A stretch of DNA of 64,000 bases from Paragyromitra xinjiangensis (Eukaryota > Ascomycota > Pezizomycetes > Pezizales > Discinaceae): positions 1,612,001-1,676,000 of the forward strand of contig JBCAMK010000014.1 of NCBI GenBank assembly GCA_038503065.1, written 5' to 3'. How positions within the stretch are numbered: the first letter of the stretch is position 1; each line of letters opens with the position of its first letter. This document shows positions 45,036 to 56,757 of this stretch, piece by piece. A program made the position numbers and the translations under genes. Below the pieces are notes generated by a model. The model was not told the DNA's origin, made no database searches, and was given only the letters and a program-made list of their open reading frames with translations.

Positions 45036-45588
45036 ATGGTCCCTCCGACCAGAGAGATTGATACGCTAGGCCTAGGCACGAAGAAAAGCAGTCACGCAGC
45101 GAATCGCACAAACACGCACACGCGGAAGGCACGGGATTTAGAGAGGCTATTCGGCAGAGAATTCCCACGGCGGAATAGACTGTGGAGACGCTATAGGACA
45201 CTAGAAGAGTTTTCTTCGGCAGAGAATTCCCTGTGCGGAATAGGCTGCGAAGTTACGGGATATAGAGCAATTGAGGCGGCAGAGAAATTCCGCAACGGAT
45301 TAGACTGTGCCTATTGCGGCAGAGGTCGGCTTGCTAAGAGCGACGGACTGCGCAAAGAAAAATTTGTGGCAGGGAAGTCTTCTGAGGAAGGGCTAGGCTG
45401 TACATTTAATACGGGATCTCGGAGATTCAGCTGCCGAATTCGCAAGAAGTCAGCAGACGCCACGGGAGACGTATACCCCCCCAATGCCCCGCGAAAAGAG
45501 CAGAAAGAATCAGACTTCGTACGATTCACAGCAGAATTCGCAGCACTCACAGTATTAACCGTATTCGCCCTATCAATCGCAATAAGCA

Positions 45589-48000
45589 TGTCGACTCCAC
45601 GGTCCACAGTCAATTCCACGCCAACAGCAGGCACGCCACTTACTGCCGGCTCTGCAGATTTGCTTATCGAAGGTCTTCGGAAGCAGTTGACGCATATGCC
45701 CTTTCCTGGAACCCACGGCGCCCCGCATTTCGATGGAAACGATGCCACGGATTTCCTAGAGCATTATGAGCTTCTATATGAAGAATTCGGAGAGTCGGAG
45801 AAGGCGGCCGAAGAAGCTCCCTCTCTATTGTGTCAGCTCTATTGGCGCCACGATTCGTTATTTGCAAGGATATGCAGATGGAGACTGGCAGGCGTTGCGC
45901 AGGGAGATTTTGGAGGAGTATAGAGCGCAGGATACGAAGCAGCAGATGTATACGGTAAGGTTTCTGGAAGAGCTGACTAATGCGCAGAAGAAGAAAACAG
46001 GTGATATACGCCCTTTTGTGCGCACCTTTACGGCAGTTTCCACCAGCCTAAAGGCCACAGGCATGCTTTCGGAGTATCAAGAGATTCAGCTGTTTCTGGG
46101 AGGGCTGCAATTAGACCTCGCCAGGAAGCTGATAATCAAGTTCAAATTGGACGTCAACTTGCCCAGCTCCTTCCAAGGCAAATATGCCCTAATTAAGAAA
46201 GAAGCTCAGGATTACTGCTTAGGCACACTTCGCACAGAAGAATTGATGAAGAAAGGTGAGTTTTCTTCAGAAGCACTTATTGATCAGCTTTTAGCGCAGG
46301 AAACGAAGCCGAAGCCTTCAGTATCAGCCAGTTTCGGAGGTTCGCAGCCGCAGCCGCAGCCGCAGCCGACTGCGCAAGTTGTGCAGCCAATTCAACGCCA
46401 GGCCCACAATATAGATGTCACGAGCGCAATCGACGACATTTCGAAGCGTATGGAAGCCATGGTTTTACGCCAACAGGCGCAATTTATGGAGAGTTTTAGC
46501 AGAGCCAACGTCGGCGCCAGAGCACCTCCGCCGCAAGCCTATAACGCGCCAGGACCTGCTTCGGGAGCAAATGCAATTCCGCTTCGGAATTCGCAGCCGG
46601 CTCAGCAGTACGCTCCGAATCCTCAGTATGCGTCAAATCTTCAGTACGCTCCGGCAAGACGTTGCATCTTCTGTGCAGATCCTGCGCATTTGAAGAATCA
46701 ATGCCCTGCTTTGATGGCCAAAGAACGCGCTGGATTAGTGCACAGGGCTGTAGGCGGGAGGATTCACTGGGGAGGAGAAGGGTCCGGAGGAGAGGTGGTT
46801 GAGCCATGGGAGAGAAGTACGGGAAGGAATATGCTGCAGCAAGTGGAAGCCCGAGAGCAGCAGCAACCTCCGCAGCCGCCGCAACAGCCAGGCGTGAGGC
46901 GAATTAAGGCTGCGCCCAGTCCTAGCCGCGGTCCGAGCTTCGAAGTCAGAATGGCGCGTTTAGGGGAATTAGATGAAGAAAGCAGCGAGGAGGAGGTTGT
47001 GGAGGAAGAGTTGGAGTCGGAGCTGGATTCGGATTCGGAATCAGAGGAAGAGGCGAATTGGTACGTTTCTGCAGTCAAACCTGCGCGTGTGGAGAAGCGC
47101 AGGGCGCCAGTGAAGAAGGAGAAGGTGGAAGATCTGAGGAAAAGAATTGAGAGGCAGGAAGGGTTGCCAAATGCTCGGGCACCCAGGCCTAGAGCATATC
47201 CTCCAGTAGAAACTGTGGAAGTGGAGATGCAGGAAGATAAGCCTACGAAGAAGCCGGAAAAGAAGCCCGTTGCGCCACGAAGAGCCCTTAGAGATGATGC
47301 CACAGGCGCCCCCTCCGAAGAAGAGCTTTTCCACAGACTGGCAACGGAAAAGTCGATCAATATCAGTATTTCAGAATTAGTCTCTATTTCTCCTCCCTTC
47401 AAGAAATATCTATACGGCAGGGGCGTGCCGCCAGCGCCAGCTGCGAAGGTTTCCAAAGCACACGCATCTCCACGCGATTCCCAGACTCGGAGAATTAGGC
47501 ATCAAGTCGAATACGCTGCTGAGTCAGGCCTAATTCCCATCAGTATCAACGGCGTTTTGCTGCAGCCAACGGGAGATAATGGATCAGAAATCAATCGAAT
47601 GGGTTGGTCGGAGTTCGAGAGTTTGAATTTGCCATACGACGACCAAGTGGACTGGACCATGACCGGAATTACTGGAGATTCCACACCTCTGACTTGCTGT
47701 ATTCACGAAGCGCCCGTTAGTGTGGGAGGTGCCGTGGTTTATACACCAATATTTGCATCTCCAGGAATGGAAGGCGAATTCGTATTAGGGCGCCCATTCG
47801 AGCGAGCTGCCTTACTAAAGTGGACGAATAAGGACGACGGCTCAATGTGGGGCACTATTTGGTCCTCTGATCGCCTAAAGAAGGCCAAATTCATGGCAGT
47901 TCCGCCTGAAGGATATGCGCGCACTTCAGTAAGGGAAGCAAAGGGGCAGTGGATGCGAAGGAGGCGTGAGCAGAGCTCGGGAAACGGGAGATCTCAGTAA
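45589..48000 (+). pseudogene. Element B gag with protease-like region, one frame change
   Basis: Probable start ATG at 45589 (M-S-T-P-R-S-T). The frame contains F-D-G-N-D-A-T-D-F-L-E-H-Y-E-L-L, typical of fungal gag, then shifts near 45800 to the frame ending at 48000. There it shows L-P-L-Y-C-V-S-S-I-G and a CCHC-like knuckle C-I-F-C-A-D-P-A-H-L-K-N-Q-C (about 46667). After an acidic, charged linker the C-terminal ~170 residues resemble a retropepsin, but with D-N-G-S-E in the active-site position instead of DTG/DSG. The knuckle and linker indicate RNA binding during particle assembly. The frame change could be decay or a sequence error. Confidence 0.75.
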
Positions 48001-48008
48001 GCGCGGAG

Positions 48009-51000
48009 GTGCTTACTGAGAAGAGGCGGCGGAAACCTCCGGAGGAAGTGGCGGAAGTGGTGGAAGTGGCGGAAGTGAGGGGTGTGGTCGGAAGAGCGCA
48101 GGAGACTCCGCGTCGACGCGGAGTCTTGCGAGGTGCGGAAAGAGAGGTGCGGATGCGGCGGTGTATGGCAGTTTGGAATGAAATTCAGCGAGCGGGAAGT
48201 GGAGTAAGCGGCAGGAGGCTGTATAAGAATAAGAAGGAGAAGGTGCGCCCGCAGAACGTCAAAGGTGATGGCGGCGCTGCAGAAGGAAATCCGAATTGGA
48301 AGCAGGATTGCCTGAAGGAAGAAAAGAGACGAGGGCTGGATAAGCCTGTTGGCCCTTTCGATCATATCCTTACGCCTAAATTCAGCAGTGTTCCACGAGG
48401 GTCTCGCCTCACGAAAGAAAGAATAGCGGAAATGGACATAGGCCATCTTCAGCCGAAGGAGCGAGAGCTTTTGATGGAAATGCTATACAATAGGGAAGCT
48501 GCCGTGGCATTCGAATTCACAGAAATTGGCTTATTCAAGTCGGAAGTTGAGCCTCCACACGTAATTCGGACGATTCCACACGTGCCCTGGCAGGAAGCTC
48601 CTTTCAAGACACCCAGAGCCCTGGAAGGAGAGGTTATTGAAATCCTAAAGGCGCGGATGGCAGGAGGCACTCTAGAGCGCTGCCGCGGGCCGTATCGAAA
48701 TCCTTGGTTTCTAGTCAAGAAAAAGCAGGGCGGGCATCGATTAGTCGCCTCTTTCACTAAAGCCAACAGCCATACGATATTAGATGCGGCATTGCCTCCT
48801 GGGTTGACGAATTCAGTGAGGAATTGGAATGGCAATAGCTTCAATTATCGATCTATTCTCCGGCTATGATCAGGTGGATTTAGCGGAGGAAAGCAGAGAT
48901 ATGACTGCTATTCAGACACCTTTAGGCTTGCTTCGGTATACTCGAATGGTGCAAGGAGGCACGAATTCAGTGCAGGCATTTCAGCGAATCAATTCCAAAG
49001 CGCAGCATGATAATATTCCAGAACGCTGCAGAGTCTTTCTCGACGACGTAGGTGTAAAAGGACCAACCTCGCGCTATGATGACGAGGAAATAAGCCCTGG
49101 AATTCGGAGATTCGTACAAGAGCATATCGTCAATTTGGACCGAGTCCTAGCAGACTACGAGAGAGCAGGTGCCACAGTGGCGGGAATTAAGTCGTCCTGG
49201 TGCAAGCCTGGAATTAAAATCGTGGGATTCGTCTGTACGGAAGAAGGGCGGTTTCCTGATGCAAAGAAGGTGGAAAAGATCGTACTTTGGCCTGCCTGCG
49301 ACTCAGTAACGGAAGTCCGAGCTTTTCTAGGAGTTGCCACCTATTATAGGATTTGGATCGAAGGATTTGCAATTATCGCAGCGCCGCTATTCTTCCTGCA
49401 GCGAAAAGGTGTGGTTTTCGTATGGGCGGAAGAACAGGAGGAAGCAATGGAAATGATCAAAAAGGCTCTTACTACTGCACCAGCGCTGGCTACGCCACAG
49501 TACGGACCACTGGCGGGATTGCTGATTTTGGGAGTGGATGCCGGAGGAGAAGGCTGGGGCGCAGTGTTGATGCAACTACTGGGAGATATAAGGCATCCTT
49601 GCAGGTATGAGAGCGGGTTGTGGGCGCCTGCGGAGAGGCAGTATGACGCGGGGAAGAAGGAGTGCAAAGGGCTGCTTAAAGCCCTGAAGAAGATGCGCTT
49701 TTGGCTCTATGGAGTTAGATTCCGTGTGGAAATCGACGCTCGTACGCTGGTTCACCAACTGAATCTTCCTGCCAATGATCTTCCAGGTGCAATGGTCACT
49801 CGTTGGATTGCGTGGATTCGCCTCTTCGATTTTGACGTCGTCCACGTTCCAGGAAAGCAGCATACTGCAGCAGATGGATTATCGAGGCGTAAGGGGACTG
49901 AAGAGGATGTGGCGGAAGCAGAAGCGGAAGATGTGGAGGAATTAGAGGAGTTCCTCGATGATCAACTATTCGCCAGCCGGGTAACCGCGGGAGAGTCCGC
50001 GTCGACGCGAGGTCCTATTAACCCCTTTGTATGCTTAAGCCAAAGGAGAGTATAGTGGCCGTTGGCAGCAGATTGGCGAATTCCTGGAGTCTCTATCTAT
50101 GCCGGAAGATCTCTCGGAAAAGCAGCGAAAGGCGTTTAGACGAGAAGCAACTAAATTCCTAATTCGAGACGGGCACCTATTCCGGAGAGGTCGTGAGAAT
50201 CAGCCGCCAAAGCGAGTGATATGCCATGGACCAGAAAAGCAGCAAATCCTGAAGGGTCTCCACGACGAATCAGGGCATAGAGGCAGAGAAGGCACGTTTA
50301 AGAAGATATCTCAGCGCTTTTGGTGGCGTGGATTAGCCAAAGATGTGGAGGAATTCGTTCGAACCTGCGAGCAATGCCAACTTCGAGCCTCCGCCAGATA
50401 TCCCGACGAATTACACCCTACATTTGGCACTTCGCTATTCGAGAAGGTCTGTGTAGATATCGTGCATATGCCTGCTGGAAGTGATCGAAATCGGTATCTA
50501 GTCCTCGCTAGAGATGATTTCTCAGGATGGGCGGAAGGACGTGCTTTGACTAGAGGGAGCTCGGAGAAGGTGGCGGATTTCCTATTCCAGGAGGTGATTT
50601 CACGATTCGGATGCCCTAGGAAGATTGTGGTGGATGGAGGGCCAGAGAATAAGGCATTTACGGAGCGCCTGTGCAATCGGTATAATATCAATAGAAAGGT
50701 CGTTTCTGCATATCATCCGCAGGCAAATGGGCTGGTCGAGCGTGGGCATCAGCAAATAGTGGATGCTTTGCAGAAGATCTCCAAACAGCCGAAGGATTGG
50801 CCTAATCATCTCCACTCCGTCCTTTGGGCTGATCGAATTACGGTCAGAAGATCCACAGGAAAGGCGCCTTTTGAGCTCGTTTTTGGTTGGCGGTGTGTGC
50901 TTAGGTGGAAATAACCTTGAGTTCGTGGGGCAGTATTGAGTGGCAGGATATCCACTCTAGGGCGGATTTATTGGCAGCTCGGGCCAGGCAATTGGAGATG

Positions 51001-51363
51001 CGAGATGAGGATATTGAGGAAGCAGCGATTCGCCTAAAAGAAAGCAGGTCGGAGAATAAGCGGTATTTCGACTCCCATAGGAGAAAACGGCCTAATTCGC
51101 AGACCTTAAGCGTTGGTGATCTCGTACTTCTCCATAATACGAAGCTGGAAAAGCAATGGAGTGATAAACTGGCGAATAGGTGGCGTGGACCCTTTCGAAT
51201 CCGGGAAATATCTCCTGTAGGCACCGTGGTTTTGGAGGAGCTCGATGGCACGCTTTTAGGCGGTACTACGCCTCCAGACCGTGTTAAACGCTTCTTTCAA
51301 CGCGCAGGAGAAATCGCAGAGGAAATCGCAGAAGATCTCGCAGAGGAATCCGTCAAGAGTTAG
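48009..51363 (+). pseudogene. Element B pol (RT, RNase H, integrase), frameshifted
   Basis: Piece 1 (48009-48869) holds the RT fingers (R-N-P-W-F-L-V-K-K-K ... H-R-L-V-A-S). Piece 2 (from ~48829 to 50055) has I-D-L-F-S-G-Y-D-Q, catalytic F-L-D-D-V-G (in place of YxDD), F-L-G-V-A-T-Y-Y-R, and an RNase H-like region ending D-G-L-S-R-R. Piece 3 (from ~50040 to 50914) is integrase: zinc region H-D-E-S-G-H-R-G-R-E-G and C-E-Q-C, then D-I-V-H-M, D-G-G-P-E-N and the catalytic E in G-L-V-E-R-G-H. Piece 4 (50905-51363) is the integrase C-terminus (G-D-L-V-L-L-H-N-T). Frame changes fall near 48820, 50040 and 50895. No chromodomain is seen. Catalytic acids are retained. Confidence 0.82.
48103..48126. 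repeat. Perfect 24-bp palindrome, one of seven dispersed GTCGAC-centred motifs in element B
   Basis: AGACTCCGCGTC is followed by its exact reverse complement. Shorter versions sharing TCCGCGTCGACGC occur at 44942-44954 and 55662-55674 (both LTRs), 49996-50010, 51382-51396, 53095-53108 and 55099-55112. None was noticed in elements A or C. Confidence 0.9.
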
Positions 51364-51529
51364 GAGAGGAGGACGGAGGTGTCCGCGTCGACGCGGGAAA
51401 TGCCAGAGGAGGCTGAAGATGTGGAAATGGAGGAAGATGTTTCTGTGGTTGGTGGTAAGCGTGTGAAGCCTAAGAAAGACTGGGGCTTCTACGTGCAGTT
51501 GCCTTAATACCACTAAAGGGGGGTCCCTT

Positions 51530-51830
51530 ACGAGTTTCTTTTGTACCGTTTCTTTGGATTCTTATTCGCTGTTTCTTCGTTTCTTGCTATATTCCTTCGT
51601 CTATTCCTCGTCAGCTCGTCGTTTCTTTCATATATTTCCTTCATGTATTCCTTTATCTACTATTCGTCGTTTCTTTTGTATACTCCTCGTCAATTCGTCA
51701 GTTGATTCGTCTCTATTTTGCCTGTATTTCCTTCGTATTATCTAGTCGTCTATTCCTTCGTATATTCCTCAGTCAATTCCTGTTTAATTCCTTCGGAGTT
51801 CTATGTTTCTATTAGCTGTATTTTTCCTAT
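51530..51830 (+). promoter_or_regulatory. T-rich interval between pol and the accessory region of element B
   Basis: About 300 bp of strongly T/C-rich DNA with recurring TTCGT, TATTCCT and CGTCAATTCGTC words and no frame. It resembles the pyrimidine-rich part of the element's own LTR and could be an internal promoter or leader for the accessory coding region. That role is inference. Confidence 0.35.
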
Positions 51831-52183
51831 TTTTGTACCTGTATTTGGCGGATTTAGTGTATTTTCCTATGTTTGGCGGTGGTCGAAGTTGAATTAAGGT
51901 TGGGGCTCTGCGGGAATCGCCGGCGGAATAGGGCTTAGGGCTATGACGCAGAGGTATCAGAAACGCCATGACCTCTTCTTTATTAGGAGGGGAGGGGGAA
52001 GCAAACCTGCTTCCTAGGACTAATCCCTTACATCTCTCGCCTAAAGGAAGGATCTCGTCGAAAGCCTTCGCTGCCAGTTGGATCCCTCGATATCAAGTTG
52101 ACCCTCGCTATCAAGCTGGCCCTCGACGCATATATATCAGCGCTTTCAAGTTGGGCACCACTTCTTTGTTCTACTACGTCATC

Positions 52184-55100
52184 ATGAAACAGCAGCGTGC
52201 CATGTTTACTCCCATAAATGAGCCGGCTGGCCCCAGCACTCCAGAAGGCAGAAAAACGAGAAGCAGCAAGTCAGAGTCGCTGTCGCCAAGTACGGTCAAG
52301 AAAATGGTACACAGAGCGCCGAAAACCTCAGGCCATACGGGCACCAACGAAATCGTCGAAATCACGAGAGAAAGCGTATTGCAGCAGCGCGCCAAACATG
52401 GCCTGCGCAGTCTAATCGAGAAGACCATGGCAGCGCACAAAGATCCCGTATCTCGAGCCGCCGTTGCTAAGGATGCCCTGGAGGTGTTTGCAGAGGCGCG
52501 GGAGGTATCAGATGAGGGAATCTCGCGGATTTGGGCCGATTATGTGGAGAAAGAGGGGCTATGGGATCAGTTTGGTGGAGAAGCGGCGTTTAGGGCTATG
52601 ATGGACTATGATAACGTGATTGCGCCGGCGCAAGAGCGTTATAGAGCCACAGATGGCAGGAAGGAAAGGGCGAGGAAGTTGATTTGTGAGAAGTGGGGCG
52701 ACCAATGGGAGGAGGAGTTCGATCCACAAGAGTACCGCCTGCGCCAATTCTCAGAGCATTTCCTACGTCAATTAGCGGCAATTGCTCGAGATGGGTGGTC
52801 AATGAGCCAAGCCTGGAAGGCGCTGGATGCAGGCTATCGAATGCGCCTGCAGGATCGAACCTCCGGCCAACAGAAAGCCTTGGTATTCATGCCTAAAGAT
52901 GTGGCATATGCCAAGGAATGGTTAACGAAGGCAGGAGAGGGGAAGGAAACGAAAGAGGAGGTTCGGGATGAGGATTTGGTGTTGGCGTGGCCTGTGGAAG
53001 TTAGGCCGAAGCAGATTAAGCCAAAGGCTGCTAAGAAGGGGAAGTCGCTGGAGAGAGTAGTGGAGGAAGTGGAGAGTGGGGCGGAAGATCAGGACTCCGC
53101 GTCGACGCAGACTCCTCGCTTGGTGCCGGAGGAGGATGAGGTGGTTGGTAAGGCTGTGGAGGCGCAAACGCAGCGCCAATTGGAAAAAGGAAAGGGGAAG
53201 GAAGTGGCGGAAGAAGAAGCGGAAGAGGTGCAGAAAGGTGTGGAATTGGAAGAGGAAGAGGAAGAGGATATCCATAAGTCCGAAGCATGTGGTTGTGGAG
53301 AATATCTCTCCAAGGCGTGGGTATCTAATCTGCGCAAATATCGAAGCGCAGAAGTGGTACCGCTTGCCTCGCAGGGAAATATCTGTTGGATGGCGTGGAG
53401 GCAGGGCTTGATAATCTGTGCTGGGAGCACTTACAGCGGCTGGCATCGTATGTTGGCCTGTATGTCAAGCGCCTGAACCGCGCGAGATGACGCTGCGCCT
53501 GCAGCACATCCACAGGCACTGGGATTCAATAGGGAATCTTCACGCTGCGGCAGCGACTTATGGTTGGTTTAGGAAAGGAGCGAGGCTAAAGTGGAGGGGG
53601 ACGATTTGGGGTCTTTGCGGTGGAAGCCAATGCCGTGGGAAGGTCCGCAGTGTGATAGAGGGAAATCTTTGCGCGCTTTGGCAGTCAGGAGGCTTGGGAT
53701 GCGTTTCTGGAGAAAGGCAATTGCGTGGTTCCGGCGTTTAGGTGGTTGACGGAGGAAACGGAGCTTTGGGCTAAGATCTCGGAGGAATTCGACCTATATC
53801 TCCACCATCAACGGAGTGATTCAACGGGCTGGTTGCGGAATTGCTATCATTCTGTACTACAGCAGGCAATTAGGCAGGATCCCGTATATTACGTCCTGGT
53901 ACTGGCTGCGAGGTCGGACCGCGCCTATCGTATGCTGGCCTTTCCTCACTACGCTAAGTTTTCGCTGCCTGGAGATTATACGCAATTCCGCCATATAGAT
54001 CTGAATCCTCGGAAGGCTCTAGATACGGGCGTGGGAGTGAATCACATCCAAACCTCGCTTTCGCTGGATCAGGAAATCCCAGAAGGTTGTACCGCGGTCG
54101 TTGAAGGCTTCCAGAATCACCTCGCGGATTGGTGGGCTCGTGTGGAGGCGCGCGGAGGTGCGAGTTTGGGACTTCTTTCCGGACAACTAAGACGTATTTG
54201 CAGGAGGATGAGGCGTCATTTGGCAAGGAAACGAACGTGGTTTGCGCACCTGGAGACCTTCGAATCTCGTTGCCGCACCTAATTCACGGAGCAACTGCCG
54301 GCGCCAAAGATAAGGCAATTCTGCAGCGGAGAACGGTGAATAATTGGCCCACAGCCATCCAGGGAGACGGAGAAGCCATGGAATTCCTGGAAATGGGCTC
54401 ACGTGCCGACATCGCCGAAGCGCGCTCGGCCGACCGTGCTGCCACGGAATCCTACTGGGCAAATTAACGCCCATAGCCGCCCTAAAGCACGTTTTGCGAG
54501 TATGCCAGAGGTCCGAGGTGTGTGGGGGATCGGAGATGCGCTGTTGGGATTGGTGGATTGGGAATCGGCTCGTGTGCGTTGGGAGTTGGAGATCTTGCTG
54601 GGGGCAGATGAGCGGAAGGCGTGGAAATTGGTGAGAAAAGTGCGGAGGAAGTTGATGGAGGCTATGAGGGAGGGGTATAAGGTCCAGGAGTGGGCGGAGA
54701 GGCGAGATTTCGGTCCGAATTCCTATTTCCACGCCAGAGATACGGGCACTTGGGAACCTCCCATGCGAATTACCAAGGAAGGCAAGGATTCGTTGCTGCG
54801 TGGAGGTTATTCGCTGGCAGGATTTGGTTCGGATGTGGAATCGGAAGTGGAGGTGGAGTCGGAAGTGGAGGTGGAGTCGGAAGAGGAAGTGGTATCTCCT
54901 ATTAGGGAGGAATTAGAGGTGGAAAAGGAAATAGAGCCCGAATTGGAGGACTCGGAGAAGGAATTGGAGGATCCGCCTGTTGATGTCGCCGCCGCAGCTG
55001 CTGTTGCTGTTAAGGATTCGTCTGCTGCTGACGTTGCCCCGCCTGCTGCTGCTAATGAGGAAATGCCTCCTCCGGAAACTCGCGTTTTGGCAGAAGACTC

Positions 55101-55188
55101 CGCGTCGACGCAGTCTCCTGCTAAGCGGAAGCTTTCTACGGCGTCGGAAGGGAAGAAGAAGCGACGGAGGAAGCGGATGAATTGGTAG
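52184..55188 (+). pseudogene. Element B accessory coding region with 2OG-Fe(II)-dioxygenase-like motifs
   Basis: Starts at ATG 52184 (M-K-Q-Q-R-A-M). The first piece (to about 53290) is helical and charged, then acidic, with the peptide D-S-A-S-T-Q-T-P encoded by the palindrome motif. Frame changes follow near 53.3, 53.5, 53.7, 54.2 and 54.45 kb. The central pieces (53725-54282 and 54129-54467) show Y-A-K-F-S-L-P-G-D-Y-T-Q-F-R-H-I-D-L-N, i.e. an HxD iron motif (His 53992-53994, Asp 53998-54000), then Q-T-S-L-S-L-D-Q-E, C-A-P-G-D-L-R-I-S-L-P-H-L-I-H-G (distal His 54285-54287) and a following Q-R-R. This is the motif order of double-stranded beta-helix 2-oxoglutarate/Fe(II) oxygenases. The last piece (to 55188) ends in an acidic region and a K/R-rich tail that could be a nuclear signal. 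The role, such as acting on host nucleic acid or chromatin, is unproven. Confidence 0.5.
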
Positions 55189-55355
55189 GGGTGCGGAGTC
55201 TTAGGAGGGGAGGTTTCTTTGGTTGGTTTGGTCTGTTTCTCGTTTCGTTCTGTTTCTCGTGTTTCCTACGTATAGATTAGCATATGATTCCTTTGTTTTC
55301 TCTGTTTTAGAAGGGGGTTAATGGCCAGGGGACGGCCATTGTAGGAGGGGAGGAT

Positions 55356-55755
55356 TGTGGTGGGGCGCGCGGGAGGTGGAAGGAAGCGATGGATAAGTCA
55401 CGTGCGCGGTCACGTGTATAAGGGTTAGGGGTATTGACAGCGGAGGATTTCTATTACTGTTCAACATTTCCTGTCGATTCTATTCCTATTCACTACTCAA
55501 TTCTTTCCTATCTATCTATCTACCTACCTATCTATTTTTGTATCGTATTCCTTTGCGGCGGGCTCTTGCCTTGCCTAATTCGTATCGAATATATCCTTCC
55601 TATTCGCTCGATTCCACGCCTAATAATCCGCATATATGTGCCTCGCTATAGGACATCGAAGTCCGCGTCGACGCAGCCTCTTCTTCACAGCGCGAAGGCA
55701 GCGAATATCAGATCTCTGCGTCAAACTGGCAGAGTCTCCTACGCACTCGCCCACA
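55356..55755 (+). repeat. 3' LTR of element B
   Basis: Identical by eye to 44636-45035. It follows the polypurine tract and is followed by the CCGC duplication and the tandem array of the surrounding TIR element. Confidence 0.95.
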
Positions 55756-55774
55756 CCGCGAAATCAACGACCAA

Positions 55775-56757
55775 ACAGCTGCTGAATCGACTGCTTGCTT
55801 GCCTCTGAATCGACTCCTGAATCGACTCCGAATCCACTGCTGAATTGACTCCTGAATTGACTTCCAAATTGACTCCGAATCCCGTGCTTTCCTGCCTCCG
55901 AATCGGCTGTTTCTAAGCCTCCGAATCCTGCTGAATTGACTGCTGAATTGACTCCTGAATAGACTCTGAATCAGCTGTTTCTAAGCCTCCAAATCCTGCT
56001 GAATTGACTGCTGAATTGACTGCTGAATAGACTCCGAATCCCGTGCTTTCCTGCCTCCGAATAGGCTCTTTCCGAGCCTCCGAATCCTGCTGAATTGACT
56101 CCTGAATAGACTCCGAATCGACTCCCGAACCTCCTCCCGAGCAGCCTCCGAAGCAGCTGCTTGCTTGCCTCCGAATCCTGCTGAATTGACTCCTGAATAG
56201 ACTCCGAATCGGCTGTTTCCAAGCCTTCAAATCCACTGCTGAATAGACTACCGAATAGACTGCTAAATTGACTGCCGAATTGACTCCTGAATAGACTCTG
56301 AATCCCGTGCTTTCCTGCCTCCGAATGGGCTGTTTCCGAGCCTCCGAATCCACTGCTGAATTGACTCCTGAATAGACTCCAAATCGACTCCAAATCGACT
56401 GTTTCTAAGCCTCCGAATCCTGCTGAATTGACTCCTGAATAGACTCTGAATCGGCTGTTTCTAAGCCTCCGAATCCTGCTGAATTGGCTGCTGAATTGAC
56501 TCCTGAATTGACTCCGAATCCCGTGCTTTCCTGCCTCCGAATCGACTCCCGAACCTCCTCCCGAGCAGCCTCCGAATCCTGCTGAATTGGCTGCTGAATT
56601 GACTGCTGAATAGACTCCGAATCCTGCTGAATTGACTGCCGAATTGACTCCTGAATAGACTCCGAATCAGCTGTTTCTAAGCCTCCGAATCCTGCTGAAT
56701 TGACTGCTGAATAGACTCCGAATCCCGTGCTTTTCTGCCTCCGAATTGACTCCAGGC
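55775..56757. repeat. 12-13-bp tandem array (CTGAATTGACTC type), about 1 kb
   Basis: Same word family as 28490-28850, here with longer super-repeats: blocks ending CCCGTGCTTTCCTGCCTCC and GGCTGTTTCTAAGCCTCC recur about every 80-150 bp between runs of the short unit. Element B inserted just left of this array. Minus-strand frames through it (Q-E-S-I-Q-Q-type peptides) are by-products of the repeat. Confidence 0.9.

Larger units (their letters stand above)
44636..55755 (+). mobile_element. Ty3/gypsy-like LTR element B with accessory coding region
   Basis: Two 400-bp LTRs (44636-45035 and 55356-55755) appear identical over their full length. CCGC flanks both sides (4-bp duplication). A TGG-type primer site (TGGTCCCTCCGACC, 45037-45050) follows the 5' LTR, and AGGAGGGGAGGAT precedes the 3' LTR. 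The 11.1-kb element encodes gag-protease, pol without a chromodomain, and a downstream accessory region of about 3 kb. Despite the identical LTRs, gag, pol and accessory frames each contain frame changes. It is the innermost and youngest LTR element of the nest. Confidence 0.93.

Noticed and set aside
55913..56393. Long minus-strand frames rich in Q-E-S-I-Q-Q and A-V-N-S-A-V
   Set aside because: They are translations of the tandem array and vary with the repeat.
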